Shown piece by piece: positions 39,439 through 51,339 of a DNA stretch of 64,000 nt. This DNA comes from Gordionus sp. m RMFG-2023 (taxonomy: Eukaryota > Nematomorpha > Gordioida > Chordodea > Parachordodidae): the NCBI RefSeq assembly GCF_954871325.1, contig NC_088777.1:47965366-48029365 (forward strand), written 5' to 3'. Position numbers and translations under genes: made by a program. The stretch's first letter is position 1. Each line of letters starts with the position of its first letter. The notes under the pieces are model-generated. The model was not told the origin of the DNA. It was given only the letters and a program-made list of their open reading frames with translations, and searched no databases.

Positions 39439-41654
39439 CAAGCGCGTACGCATAAATTTGGTCTGGGGGGGGGGGGGGGGTAATAAAATTTTAAGATATA
39501 TTATTGTTTTTTTAAAATATCAAGCAAAAATTTATTAGGACTAATAACTATTTCTAATACACTATTTTAAATTAATGTGAATTATAAAAAAATTACATGT
39601 AAAGAATCACTTAAATGACCCAAAATAGAAATTTGAATTTTTTGAGCTTTAAAATTTATATATAAAGTAAAAAAATTTAAATGTTAAAAATATAAATTAA
39701 TACACAAAAAGCTTAGGGAATAATTGTATTTTGTATGTTATATATTTACAATGTAAAATCCAATCTTCGTTGGAATTGAGCTAATTTTTCAATTATCTCA
39801 TCCTTGCTTGTCGTCAAATGCCTATGAATATTCAAAAGATCCAAACCTTTCAATCTACTTTCAAAAGTTGTACTTCTTGGTATGTTTTTCAGACACCTGA
39901 AAGCCCGGCCCCCGGGTCGGACCGTATGGCCGGGCCCGAAATTTAAAAAAAAACACCGGGGCTGAGCCTGAATTTTAAAAAAAAACATCTAGACCGGGCC
40001 CGAAATTTTTTTTAAAAAACCGGGCCGGACTGTATATTTTAAAACAGCCTATATTTGATATCGTTATTATTAGCTATAAAAATCAAAAATAAATATAATT
40101 TATTTTAAAAAAATCCGGGTCGGGCCTGAAAATTTTATTTTTAAAAAAGGCCGGGCCGGGCCTGAAAATTGAGCTTAGCCGTAAAAATCTTTAAAAAAAT
40201 CCGGGTCGTGCCCTGCAAATGGTACCTCTGCAGGGCTCTATTATTCTTCTTAAAAAAGAGAATGTTCTTTCATTAGTTTACTATTGGGGAGAGTTGCTAA
40301 TATATATAAACCCTTTTAATACATTGGGAATATAATCTAAAATGTGTTTGAAATAATGCAGAGCATCCATAGCATTTTTTGGGACTGTATCAACCATAGT
40401 TAATCTTATAAACATAGTTATTCAGCTAATAAGGCATCATAAAATACTTTAACTTCATGATAAAAATCCAACAAATATTTTTTTTTCTATCACCATCTGA
40501 AAAAGTTGGGAAGGCTTTTATGGAAATAATATTTGCAGATTGGTAAATGTTGCATAATGAATTAAATACTATTTATTTATTTGGTTTATAAATGTATTTG
40601 TATCTAAGATATACTTTTCTACTGATCCTATATTAATTTTTTAACTATGAGCTTGCCTTGCTGCAAGTCGAGTGAGACAAATATTAAACACGTATAGCTC
40701 TGCTTTTGACTTAACAATAACATATAAAATATAAAATTCTTCATAAACATTAGCCCTGATTTCCTTGAATTCTAATAAAATGCTCTCGGCTATTCTCATC
40801 TTCTTAATCAAGTCATCATGTTTTTGAAAAGTAATACATAAAATAGTTGTACATTCTAATGAGAAAAAAAATTTGGAATAAGCATTGAATCCAATAATTT
40901 TCTTGCTTCTAAGGAAAAATTTCTTTCAGGCCATTGTGATATGTCAGTAATAGCAAATAATCGGCTCTCTAACTCCATAAAAGCTGTTACTGCTTGATGG
41001 CGGAGACTCTATCTCGTAGGACAAGGTTGCAATTTCTTTCTCCCTGTTGGACAATTTCAGAATAATTATTATTTGACTAGAAATTTAAAAATGGTAGATA
41101 AATATTATGCCACTAAAAATTTGAAAATAATAAGATAATATTACGCCGGAAAACTTGAAATCGAAATTAATTGATAAACTTAGTGATGAATGTGATAATA
41201 AATGTAATTAAATATATATTTAATATGAGATAGGAATAAATATTAACAAATATAAATTAATATAGTACTGTGTAAATTTAATTCAAAACATTTCCATATT
41301 TATTAATTTATTTGAAAATAAAATTATTTGACTTGTAAAAAGTTGTTAAAATAACATATTTATATATTCTTATCAATTTTTACAAGTTAAAATTTTTATT
41401 TACAAACGAATTAAAAAATATGGAAATGTTTTAAATTTAATCTGCACAACACTCTAAACAAAAATATTTTTGAAAAATATATCCGGCATCTGCATTTTTT
41501 GGGTTTGAGGGGGGGGGGAGGGGATTTGTCCCCCGTCCCTCCCCGCTGTGTACGACAATGAATTAATATAAACAATAATATTTTTAAAAAATATATCCGG
41601 TTTGGGGGGGGGGGGATTTGTCCCCCTGTCCTCCCCCCGCTGCGTACGCCAATG
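39439..41654 (-). mobile_element. hAT element inserted in the left arm, perfect 8-bp target duplication
   Basis: The element runs from CAAGCGCGTACGCATAA to CGCTGCGTACGCCAATG, whose inverse CATTGGCGTACGCAGCG matches the left end at 11 of 14 bases. It is flanked on both sides by GGGTAGGC (39431-39438 and 41655-41662). G runs lie just inside each end and the right end is present twice in tandem (41,461-41,560 and 41,565-41,654). Minus-strand transposase remnants include FESRLKGLDLLNIHRHLTT at 39,746-39,850 and stop-ridden pieces to about 41,020. A GGGCCGGGC-rich insertion (39,895-40,237) sits inside it. Confidence 0.85.
39895..40237. mobile_element. Non-autonomous GGCCGGGC-rich insertion inside the hAT element
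   Basis: Repeated CCGGGCCCGAAATTTT and CCGGGTCGGGCCTGAAAATT blocks are followed by GTGCCCTGCAAATGG and TGCAGGGCTCTA, whose inverse TAGAGCCCTGCA is a terminus seen in many short animal elements. It interrupts the hAT dimerisation frame at FRCLKN, so it entered after the hAT had landed. Confidence 0.5.
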
Positions 41655-42769
41655 GGGTAGGCCTATGTATTTGATAATTAATCTATTACTTTTTTTTTTA
41701 ATTTGTAAGATAATAAAATATTGAAAATTTTCTTTAGCTATCCTTGAAAAACCTGTTTTGATTCCATGTAACATAACAGCTAACGCCACCTCAATTCTAA
41801 CAGGATTCCTAAACAAAGTACTAAAAAAATTAATTTTTCATTATCATATAGTATACATATTTATTTGATTCACTATTTTTTTTATTTAATAATTGTTTTT
41901 CATTAAATAATAATTTATTAGAGGATCCTATAGAACGATGGGGTGACATCCAACCAATGGATTTTATCAAATTTTATTCCATAAATATTATCAAAACACA
42001 AATTGAAATTTAGTAATAATATGACTTTTATAAATAAAAATTAAATTAATTTTAGATATTATTTTTATATCGTATATTACCCATCAAGGTCAAGAAATTT
42101 TAATTAATTTTTCAGTCTCTTAATTTGAGATTCAAAATAGAAAATAATTCTCTCTTCCAAGCTTCAGATAATACAAAAGAGGATCTTAATTCACATTCTA
42201 TAGACCGGTAATTACTTTAATATTTTGTTTGTAAGATATATTATATCATGCCTTTATTACCTTGTAAGTAAGCAGGAATAAATCGGGATTGAATTTAAAC
42301 ACATATAATAGTCGTCGTAAAGTAACGATATTTATCTATAAGAGGCCTTATATGTTTTAATTAATGTCTAGCCAGCTGCAAATATATTTTAAAATACAGG
42401 AGATATAATTTTGGAAGAGTTGTTATCTAACCTGAAGATGGTTGTCTAAGAGCTAAAGATTCAGCAATTTTTTGAGATAAATAAGCAAATTTTTAGCTTC
42501 TCGGAAAGTAAGTCCAAAACCAGTCCTATAAACTATTATGCTTTTTCATGCACTCCGCACAGAGGCCATAAGGTTTGTACCATCTCTACAGCTTTCTTGT
42601 GAACTTCACACTTAGGAAATATATGCTGCCCCACAAGTTTCTCATTGGGCCTAAAATCGTCTCATGTAGATTCCAGCTATAAAAGTCAAATATTTTATTT
42701 ACTTCCTTACATTGTATTTTAACTAGCAATTTTCCCCATACTAGTTCCTCAATTCCATCTAACTGCCGA

Positions 42770-44548
42770 CTCTAGCTCTTAGACAACCATCCTCAGGTTA
42801 GGTCACAACCCTTTCTGGTGATTATATCTCCTGTATTTTAAATTATATTTACAGGTCGCTAAGTACATTAATTGAAAAATATATGGGGGCTCTTACACAT
42901 AAATATCGTAACGTTGACGACTACTATTTGAAAGTGTCTAAATTCAATCCCGATTTTTTCCAGCTTACTTACAAGGTAATAGAGGAATGATATAATATTT
43001 ATTACTAACAGAATATTAAATAATTACCGGTCTATAGAATGTGAATTAAGATCTTTTGTATTATCTGAAGCTATAGGAAGGGGGAATTATTTTCTTATTC
43101 CGAATTTCAAATTAAGAGACTTAAAAATTAATTAAAATTGTTGACCTTGATGGTTAATAATATACGATATAAAATAATATCTAAAATTAATTTTATATTT
43201 ATTTATAAAAGTCATATTATTATTAAATTTCAATTTATGTTTTGATAATATTGATGGTTTAATATTTAATAGAATCCACTGGTTGGATGCCACCCCAATC
43301 GTTCTAAGGATTCTATAATAAATTATTATTTATTGAAAAACAATTTTTAAATATAAAAATAGTGTATCATAATAATATGTATTATATAATAATGAAAATT
43401 TTATTTCACAGGACTATGTTTAAGAATCCTATTAGAATAGAAGTCGCGCTAGCTGAGATATTATTTGGAATCTAAATGATATTTTTCAAGGATAGCAAGA
43501 ATATTTTATTATCTTATAAATTTTAAAAAAAGTCATAATTATTATTATAAAGAGACCAGAAAATTTTCGAAGGGAAAAAGAATTTTATCTCCCCCCCCCC
43601 CATGCCTTCTAGTTATACCAACGATTAAATAATTCTATTCATATATTTATAAATTATAAGAGTAAAATTTTAAACTTTAATATATGAATAAATAATATTA
43701 ATATTTAGATAAAATCTTTATGTTTAACCAGCTAATATAATTTTAGTTTTTTTTTAAAAAATAATTAATAATTAACCTGTAAATTATTTGAATTTTCAAA
43801 GAGCTCTTCATCCCTTCAAAGGATGTAGCTCCAATTAGCATATCCAACATCGTGATTCCTAATAACCACCAATCCACGCTGAAACCTTTCAAAATTTTAA
43901 ATTTATATTTTCAGTCAACGTTAGGGTGGGAAGCAAATCCAAGTATAATTATTATACAGAATGTTGAACCTGTATAAGAAAGAGTGTCATCTATAAAAGT
44001 TTTTTTTAAAAAAAGGATTTTTGATCATGGTTCTTGTAAAGATTAAAAAGTAATATTGGTTTCCGGTGATTAGATATAACCTAGTTCCAGTTTCCTGTTT
44101 TATAAAAACTATTTATATCCTAGAAGTTTTAATAAATCTATAATTCCCTTTGGAAGTAGGGGAAATTAATAAATAACAGGCTTACTACAGTCATTACGGC
44201 GTAAAATTTTTGGAGTAGCTAATGGTGTGCCACAACAGCTGTTTGTTCTCAATTCCAACCTTATGCCTTCCTAAATTATATTGAATATATATATAAGAAA
44301 GGGCCCTATGTTTATGTAATTTGCTTAACCCAAATGGGTTATGATCATTTAGCGTAATAATAAATCAGACACTTGTTTAATCTAATTTAAAGTTTGCAAA
44401 ACGAGTGTAATTTAATGATATTAGCAAGAAGATTTTACAATCAACCTACTTTCTTTTTCAAGGTTATATAATTTGGGCTAAATCATATTTGTGCTACACA
44501 AAAAATGTTACCTTGCAAATCCCGTAATCTGCGAGCCTAACATGGCCT
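42770..44548 (-). repeat. Right arm of the large inverted repeat
   Basis: Inverse partner of 38,589-42,464. It carries the subdomain IX exon at 43,777-43,885 and the subdomain VIII exon at 44,186-44,270 on the minus strand and continues into the kinase relic. The two arms are separated by a single-copy spacer of about 310 bp (42,465-42,769) that shows no gene. Confidence 0.75.
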
Positions 44549-45709
44549 TCCCCATCTATGAATATGTTATCCACTTCAATGTCTCCATGAAGAATGGCTT
44601 TATAATAATTTAAAAAATATATATATAGGATATTATTTTTCTTATATAGCAAGAAAAAAAATGATCTAATAAAAAGAATCAATTCTACAAAATAAGCTAA
44701 ATTTAATGATATTAGCAAGAAGATTTTACAATCAAACTACTTTCTTTTTCAAGGTTATATAATTTGGGCTAAATCATATTTGTGCTACACAAAAAATGTT
44801 ACCTTGCAAATCCCATAATCTGCGAGCCTAACATGGCCTTCCCCATCTATGAATATGTTATCCACTTCAATGTCTCCATGAAGAATGGCTTTATAATAAT
44901 TTAAAAAATATATATATAGGATATTATTTTTCTTATATAGCAAGAAAAAAAATGATCTAATAAAAAGAATCGATTCTACAAAATAAGCTAATTATTTCCT
45001 AATTTTTTATATATTTAAAAAAAATATATTGGCAATGTAAGTGAATGAGCACAAGAATGGCTTCAGCTGAGTAAAATCTAACCAGCTTTTCGGAGAGCTT
45101 TTCCTGACTTTTTAGTTGAAGGCGAAGACTTTCTACGAGATATCTGAGATACATATGAAATGCCATTTTAAACACGTTTTAACATATTAATATAATATCA
45201 ATTTATTAAAATATTTTATTGTAATACATATTTCTTTAATATAAAATGATATAATAACAACCATTTACAAGATATACCTGATAGGAGTTTGAAAAAAGGA
45301 ATGGAAATCCAACAAAAATGGATGAATAGTACTAAGACATTCTTTTCGGTTAGAATTCTTTCAACCAATCGATATTCTATAATAATAAATATATAATATA
45401 GATTTCAAATTGATAATTTGGATCAAAGGGAAACAAGCTTAGAAAAAATAAAATTTAATTCGCGAAAGTTAACGGAGGGTGGAGCAAGTGCAAATTAGTA
45501 ATCAAGTAATAAAGAATCGTTATTGCAAAATAAAATAATGAAATAAATGTACAAACCTCGATGCCGTCAATGATATATCGCTTTACAACTTTTATGGCGT
45601 AGGCCTGCCGTGTTTCTTTCAGCTCAGCTAGATATACCTTCTCATATGTGCCTCTTCCTATTGTTGAATTCAAATCTAAGTCGTAGATGTCAAATGGTCT
45701 AATTATAGC
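43777..45709 (-). pseudogene. Atypical-PKC-like protein kinase, decayed gene, several exons
   Basis: Exons on the minus strand: 45557-45709 (PFDIYDLDLNSTIGRGTYE with the glycine loop, and YAIKVVKR with the catalytic lysine); 45278-45376 (VERILTEKNVL then, one frame off, STIHPFLLDFHSFFQTPIR); about 45060-45143 (SEKLVRFYSAEAILVLIHLH); 44803-44888 and its duplicate 44512-44597 (AILHGDIEVDNIFIDGEGHV, RLADYGICK); 44186-44270 (EGIRLELRTNSCCGTPLATP, KILRR); 43777-43885 (FSVDWWLLGITMLDMLIG). The order and content match human PKC-iota. Against function: a frameshift in the second exon, no clear donor after FYSAE, HRDLKxDN changed to HGDIEVDN (catalytic D kept, K lost), APE changed to TPK, and no exons for the C-terminal lobe end. 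The DYG (for DFG) is normal for aPKC. Confidence 0.8.
44411..44991 (-). repeat. Tandem duplication, 291 bp x 2, each with one kinase exon
   Basis: The units 44,411-44,701 and 44,702-44,991 differ at only about three positions by eye. Each includes a complete exon for HGDIEVDNIFIDGEGHVRLA with its acceptor and donor. The near identity makes the duplication recent, younger than the decay of the gene around it. Confidence 0.9.
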
Positions 45710-46879
45710 CTTTTATTGGGTTAATAAATACATTTCGATATACATATAATTTCAAACTAAAAGTATTATCTAATAAATTTGGTTAGTGAATAAAACACTA
45801 TTAAATTTTTGCTAAGAAGCTATTTAGATCATTTATTGTTAAAATCATTTATGCCCATAAATAAAGTCACATAAATATTATCTAATTAAAATAATTGTCC
45901 GCTGCTATTATATTATTTCTTAAAATATAATATAATTTTCATTATTATGATCGTATTTACCTTTGTTACACAACTTTCAATTTCTTCAGTATAGGATCTA
46001 TTGTTAACAAAGTGGCTTTGACAATCCGAGATAATGAAATAGTGATTATGAAAGTTCTTCTAATAATATAAATTTTAATAAGTGAAGTAGAAGGATAACT
46101 ATAAAATTATCATTATTGTTGAGTAAAATATAATCTAATGAAGAAATATCAAGATAAAGTTTTATTTTAACATTCTTTTTCATAAATAATATTTCATTTC
46201 AATTTATTTATATATAAATTATATTTAAATTTTATATTTAATCAAAGAATTTTTTAAAAAAAATACGAAACGTTCTGAAAACACAAATTCGAAAATTCTC
46301 AGAATAAATATTTAAATGCTTAGATGCTACAGAATTATTTCTTAAAGCACATATAAAAGATTGAATTGCCCAAATAAATTATTGATTACTCCTCATATAA
46401 ATGCATAGCTCTAGGGATAATGAGTTATGAACTCTGAACCAAGTTTATTTGATGACTTAGAATTTAGGAATATATCTTATAAATTTCATAAAACTCGAGA
46501 GTACGTTTGCTTTAATAACTTTAACTTTAACATACATTTAAAGAATTTTTACTATAGACTTTTAAGCCGTATCACCTATACCTCTTCTCGACTCAACTTG
46601 TTATTTTGCATCATCTATTAGTCTTATAGATTTATATATGAAAGTTAAATTTAAAAATATTGCGCATTGATTCTTCAGGAATAAAAAGATATATATTTCC
46701 GAATCTTTTAAAACATATAAAAACTATTATTAACATCTGAAAAATTAATAAAATGTTTAATCTTAAAAAACCTTTTTCCCACCTATAATATATATTAAAT
46801 AACTTTACATATCACATATTCTACAATGGATAATAGTTTTAAAATATAGGAAAAAAATAAATAACGCATAGAAATAAAT
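45710..46879. other. A+T-rich spacer, nothing recognised
   Basis: Upstream flank of the kinase relic. A 64-codon frame at 46,427-46,621 (plus) has no recognisable content. No N-terminal kinase exons (PB1, C1) could be found here. Confidence 0.4.
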
Positions 46880-47280
46880 ATGATTTTATGCCGATGCTCA
46901 CTTTTAGATTAACACTATTGGCCAATATCATTATTTTCAATCGGGTATGCACTAATTTATTTCTTCTTGTATTGTAAGTTAGCTTATGTTTGAAACAGTA
47001 AAATGCACTAATTATAATTACTTAATGATATTAGCAGAGTTGAAACCCTAACTAAATGATTCTTGTTATGAATATTAAAAAAATGGTTTCAGTTATAAAA
47101 AATTTAAAAGTGTTCTAAGTTCCTGTTCTTAGATTTAAAGCGTTTCCAGGATATTAAACAATAATTTCCACTTTCGATAAAACAGGTTATGTAACCGATC
47201 CTATTCGTTTGAGTTTCCTATGGATCTTTTCATCCAGTTACCGGTTATTAGATTTATTCCTGCTGCCTTAAAAAAAATTG
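46880..47280 (+). repeat. Dispersed repeat, copy B
   Basis: Collinear with 24,985-25,625: shares ATGCCGATGCTCACTTTTAG, TTAGCAGAGTTGAAACCC, GAATATTAAAAAAATGGT and CAGTTACCGGTTATTAGATT. Confidence 0.5.
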
Positions 47281-48479
47281 AATTCATTTGTTTATTGAGA
47301 AAGCAATATACTTCCACATTTGTTAAAACTGGTTATGAAATTCTATATCGTTTCAGTTTTCTATAAACTATGGGGGTACAGATTCCGTTTCCGGTCACTA
47401 GATTTCCCCCGGTTCCGTTAAAAAAAAGGAGTAAATTTATACCTATTCGGATATTGACTATGAGCTAAATTAATATAAATATATTTTGATTTATCTGACA
47501 ACTTACATTTTAAATGGGATTATATATTAATCTTATCTTATTTTAACATGTTACTCTATAATCTACCGCGAACATTAATTACATGGGGACGCGCATTCTC
47601 TGTATAATTATGCTAATATTTTTTAATACATGAAGGCAAACGAAACTTAAATCAGTTTAAATAAATTCAGAGTGGAAATAAAAAACATAAAATATTCTAA
47701 TCGGCGTGTTATTCTTACTGATAAAGTTATGCGCTGATTATTGCGATGTATTTATTTAGACAACAATCGTAATATATATAAGAGTTTCTTGATAAAAATC
47801 AATGAAGTAAATCATTTAATGTTTATGAAATTGAACAACAATCATTATCATTAATAAAATTATTCTCTTAATTATCATGTTTTGTAAAAAAATATCCTTT
47901 GTGTGATGGGTCTATGGACCTAATGAATGAAGGCACAATTACAGGAAATGAGTGTGCTATGGGGTAAAATTGTTTAAATTAATTTTTTAATTAAATATAA
48001 TTTTAAAAATATTTAGATAAATTTAAGCTTCCAAGGAGAGCTATATAAAAGAAGTTTCGGGGGTGGCAAGCACACCCTTTTAAAGAAAGATGATACACCG
48101 GATGGTGAAAAATGGAGAGGAAGAATGTGAGGCTGGGCTTCTTGTGAGATATGATTCTCAAGAAGGTTGCAGCAAGGCCTATGACGGGTAACTAATTAAT
48201 TTAATTTATAGTAAGTCCAGCCTCAAAAATAAGAAGAAAATTCCCGAATAAGTGGAAGGTTATATGAAGGGTCGCAGAGATAATTCTGGAAATTCGATGC
48301 TGGGTGTGTTTCACCCGAAGAATGTAGAGAAGCAAATTACAAGTACCTGATTAAATCACCCATATTATAATAAAGTAATATTTAAGTTTGCAAAATAAGA
48401 GAAATGTTAAAACAAAAAAAAAGTTATAGGAAAAGTGAAATTAAAATAAGAGATTTGACATAATTTTCTTTTTCAAGTT

Positions 48480-49240
48480 TAAAACAGTAATATTGCAAAA
48501 TTCAATCATAGTCAAATTATATATAAGTAAAACAAAAAGTTTACAAAATTGTTATAATAAGTTATGAATATCATACATTTTACAATTATGAAATTATGAG
48601 AAAATATACAACACTATGGAATGCATGTAGAAAGGCCAAATTTTCAGAAAAGATAAGAGAGATGCAAATATTTACTTATGCATAAAAAATAAAATACCTA
48701 ATTAAAAGATATATAGTTGTATAAAAGTTAACAAATAATAGGAAGTTAACTTCAATCATAATCAAATTATATACACGTAAAACAAAAAGGTTATACATTT
48801 AATCAAAAATTTTATAATAAGTTATGAATAACATACTTCTACAATTATGAAATTATGAGAAAATATACAACACTATGGAATGCATGTAGAAAGGCCAAAT
48901 TTTCAGAAAAGATAAGAGAGATGCAAATATTTACTTATGCATAAAAAATAAAATACCTAATTAAAAGATATATAGTTGTATAAAAGTTAACAAATAATAG
49001 GAAGTTAACTTCAATCATAATCAAATTATATACACGTAAAACAAAAAGGTTATACATTTAATCAAAAATTTTATAATAAGTTATGAATAACATACTTCTA
49101 CAATTATGAAATTATGAGAAAATATACAACACTATGGAATGCATGTAGAAAGGCCAAATTTTCAGAAAAGATAAAAGAGATGCAAATATTTACTTTTGCA
49201 TAAAAATTACCTAATTAAAAGATATATAGTTGTATAAAAT
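48480..49240 (+). repeat. Tandem repeat, 259 bp x 3
   Basis: Copies are registered by TACAATTATGAAATTATGAG at 48,581, 48,840 and 49,099. Each also has CACTATGGAATGCATGTAGA and AAGGCCAAATTTTCAGAAAA. Copies 2 and 3 are almost identical; copy 1 differs slightly at its left end. Confidence 0.9.
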
Positions 49241-49372
49241 ATTGCTATCAGCTAAACCAAGCAATTGATTTAAAAGATTTGATTTGACGGGACTATTTAT
49301 TTTTATGTGCTTACCATCTAATGAGCCAAGGCAGTTTGGAAATCCATGTTTCTGAAAATATTCTTGTGCAAT
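49211..49372 (-). pseudogene. PIF/Harbinger transposase fragment
   Basis: After an acceptor-like ATTTTAG the minus-strand frame reads IAQEYFQKHGFPNCLGSLDG and KHIKINSPVKSN. FPNCLGxxDGKHI is the first catalytic-aspartate block of HARBI1-type nucleases. The second and third catalytic blocks are not seen; the frame ends at 49,211. Confidence 0.7.
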
Positions 49373-49825
49373 CTAAAATGTTTGATTTTCTACTCTAAAA
49401 TAATTTATTAATATTAAAAATTTACTTTGATATAAGCTACTATTTCTGAAAGTGCCATCATCACATCTATATTTTTAAATTATGGGTTGCATTTGAAGAA
49501 ATTCGCCTTATTACAAAATAACATGGGAATAACTCTTGGCTTAAAATTGCTATGATGAATATCATTGGACAAATATTTTTTAATAGAACACTATTGGTTA
49601 AATTTGATTGACGTTTTTGAGGATTATTATAATAGATATATTCTCAAAAAATGTCAATCAAATTTAGCCAATAGTTTTCTTTTAAATATTATTTGCCCAA
49701 TCAAAATGATTATAGCAAATTTGATTAATGGTAATCAACGTGAAAACTAAATCATCATTCACAAATCACTTCCATAAAAACCATACCACATCATTCTATA
49801 ACCATATCATTACAAAAAACATCCC

Positions 49826-50225
49826 AGGTTTTATAATTTTTAAATATGATTCTTTTATAAATCAAGATCATTTTCTATATTTATAATTAATAGCAATCTC
49901 ATTTAGATGCCCCCTATCCAGAAATTATACCATTGTTAGATGATGAAGTAAGGTTTTATAATTTTTAAATATGATTCTTTTATAAATCAAGATCATTTTC
50001 TATATTTATAATTAATAGCAATCTCATTTAAATGCCCCTTATCCAGAAATTATACCATTGTTAGATGATGAAATACAGGTTTTATAATTTTTAAATATGA
50101 TTCTTTTATAAATCAAGATCATTTTCTATATTTATAATTAATAGCAATCTCATTTAGATGCCCCCTATCCAGAAATTATATCATTGTTAGATAATGAAGC
50201 CCAGGTTTTATAATTTTTAACTATA
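49826..50225 (+). repeat. Tandem repeat, about 126 bp, three full copies and a partial one
   Basis: Copies begin AGGTTTTATAATTTTTAAAT near 49,826, 49,951, 50,077 and 50,203, each with ATTAATAGCAATCTCATTTA and TCCAGAAATTATACCATTGT. Confidence 0.9.
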
Positions 50226-50280
50226 ATTTTTTTTAAATGTGAATGAAACGTAATATTTTAAAATTTATAATATAAAATTT

Positions 50281-50835
50281 ATAAGTTTTAATAGTTTATC
50301 TGTAGAATGTTAATTAAATTTCTCTTCAAAATATAGCAAATGGAAAATATACCCAATAGTTTAATTTTTGATAACCCAGAAGAAATATCTAGAAATTTAT
50401 CAACAACTAAAGAGGTTTATAATTTAAATAATATTTAATAATGTCTTTGTAAAGATAATCATATTGTTATCCAATTAGAGTCAATTTATACAGATGAAGT
50501 AATCAGTTTAAATTATCTATACATTTTAAATTATACAGTTGCCAAACAAAGCTAAATTAATTTATAAGTTTTAATAGTTTGTCTGTAGAATGTTAATTAA
50601 ATTTCTCTTCAAAATATAACAAATGGAAAATATACCCAAATTTTTGATAACCCAGAAGAAATATCTAGAAATTTATCAACAAATAAAGAGGTTTATAATT
50701 TAAATAATATTTAATAATGTCTTTGTAAAGATAATCATATTGTTATCCAATTAGAGTCAATTTATACAGATGAAGTAATCAGTTTAAATTATCTATACAT
50801 TTTAAATTATACAGTTGCCAAACAAAGCTAAGTTA
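50281..50835 (+). repeat. Tandem duplication, 282 bp x 2
   Basis: ATAAGTTTTAATAGTTTNTC starts at 50,281 and 50,563; both copies carry GATAACCCAGAAGAAATATC and GCCAAACAAAGCTAA. The second copy lacks a short stretch. Confidence 0.85.
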
Positions 50836-51030
50836 ACTCCTTTATTTCAATATAAAAATGAAGAAGATATTATTTTATTATATAAGGAAAAGAATCCTAA
50901 TGATCCCTTTCATTTTTTTAAATGTAGAATGACTAAAAATATGATTGATTTTATAATTCAATTTGGCCCACTACAAGTGAAACCAAGCAAGGAAATTACA
51001 ACATCATCTTCAAAAACGAAACCACATTGA
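50815..51030 (+). pseudogene. Possible Harbinger transposase N-terminal piece
   Basis: A 71-codon frame reads NPNDPFHFFKCRMTKNMIDF followed by IIQFGPLQV, reminiscent of the FxxxFRMSKxTFDxLL region before the catalytic core of HARBI1-like proteins. It is on the opposite strand to the fragment at 49.2 kb. The 3' part (KEITTSSSKTKPH) is duplicated as a 156-bp repeat to about 51,208. Confidence 0.3.
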
Positions 51031-51339
51031 GCAAAGAAAAGAGAACTTCTTACCATCGCTAAACTATCTTCCTCACCAACAACAGTAAATTCTATTTTAT
51101 AATTTCAATTTACACGTTTTTTTTCAGGTTATTTACGGCAAACTAAGGAAATTACAACATCATCTTCAAAAACGAAACCACATTGAGCAAAGAAAAGAGA
51201 ACTTCTTCTTAAATTTAATTTTATAATTTGTAACTAAATAATAAATCATTTGGAAAGGTGATGGTTAGTTTAAAATTTAAATTAGGATGAACATATTTTC
51301 AGCATGGTACTTTAATATGTATTCATGAATTTCATATAA

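Larger units (their letters stand above)
38589..42464 (+). repeat. Left arm of large inverted repeat with kinase exons
   Basis: This arm matches, in inverse order, the right arm at about 42,770-44,548. Matching landmarks are: the HVRLVDHGMCK exon end (38,589-38,619), the FSVDWWSLG exon (38,828), GGTCTCTTTTATAATAATAG (near 39,170), AATTCTAACAGGATTCCTAA (near 41,792), the AGACCGGTAATTA string (near 42,202) and AACCTGAAGATGGTTGTCTA (near 42,429). It is interrupted by the hAT element at 39,439-41,654 and lacks the segment that carries the EGIRLE exon in the right arm. Divergence between arms is roughly 10-20% by eye. Confidence 0.75.

Noticed and set aside
41454-41816. 120-codon minus frame
   Set aside because: Runs through the doubled hAT terminus with G/C runs; its repeated proline stretches are artefacts of that DNA.
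48480-49240. Regular repeats that might suggest a CRISPR-like array
   Set aside because: Units are long direct tandem copies without unique spacers, in a eukaryotic sequence.
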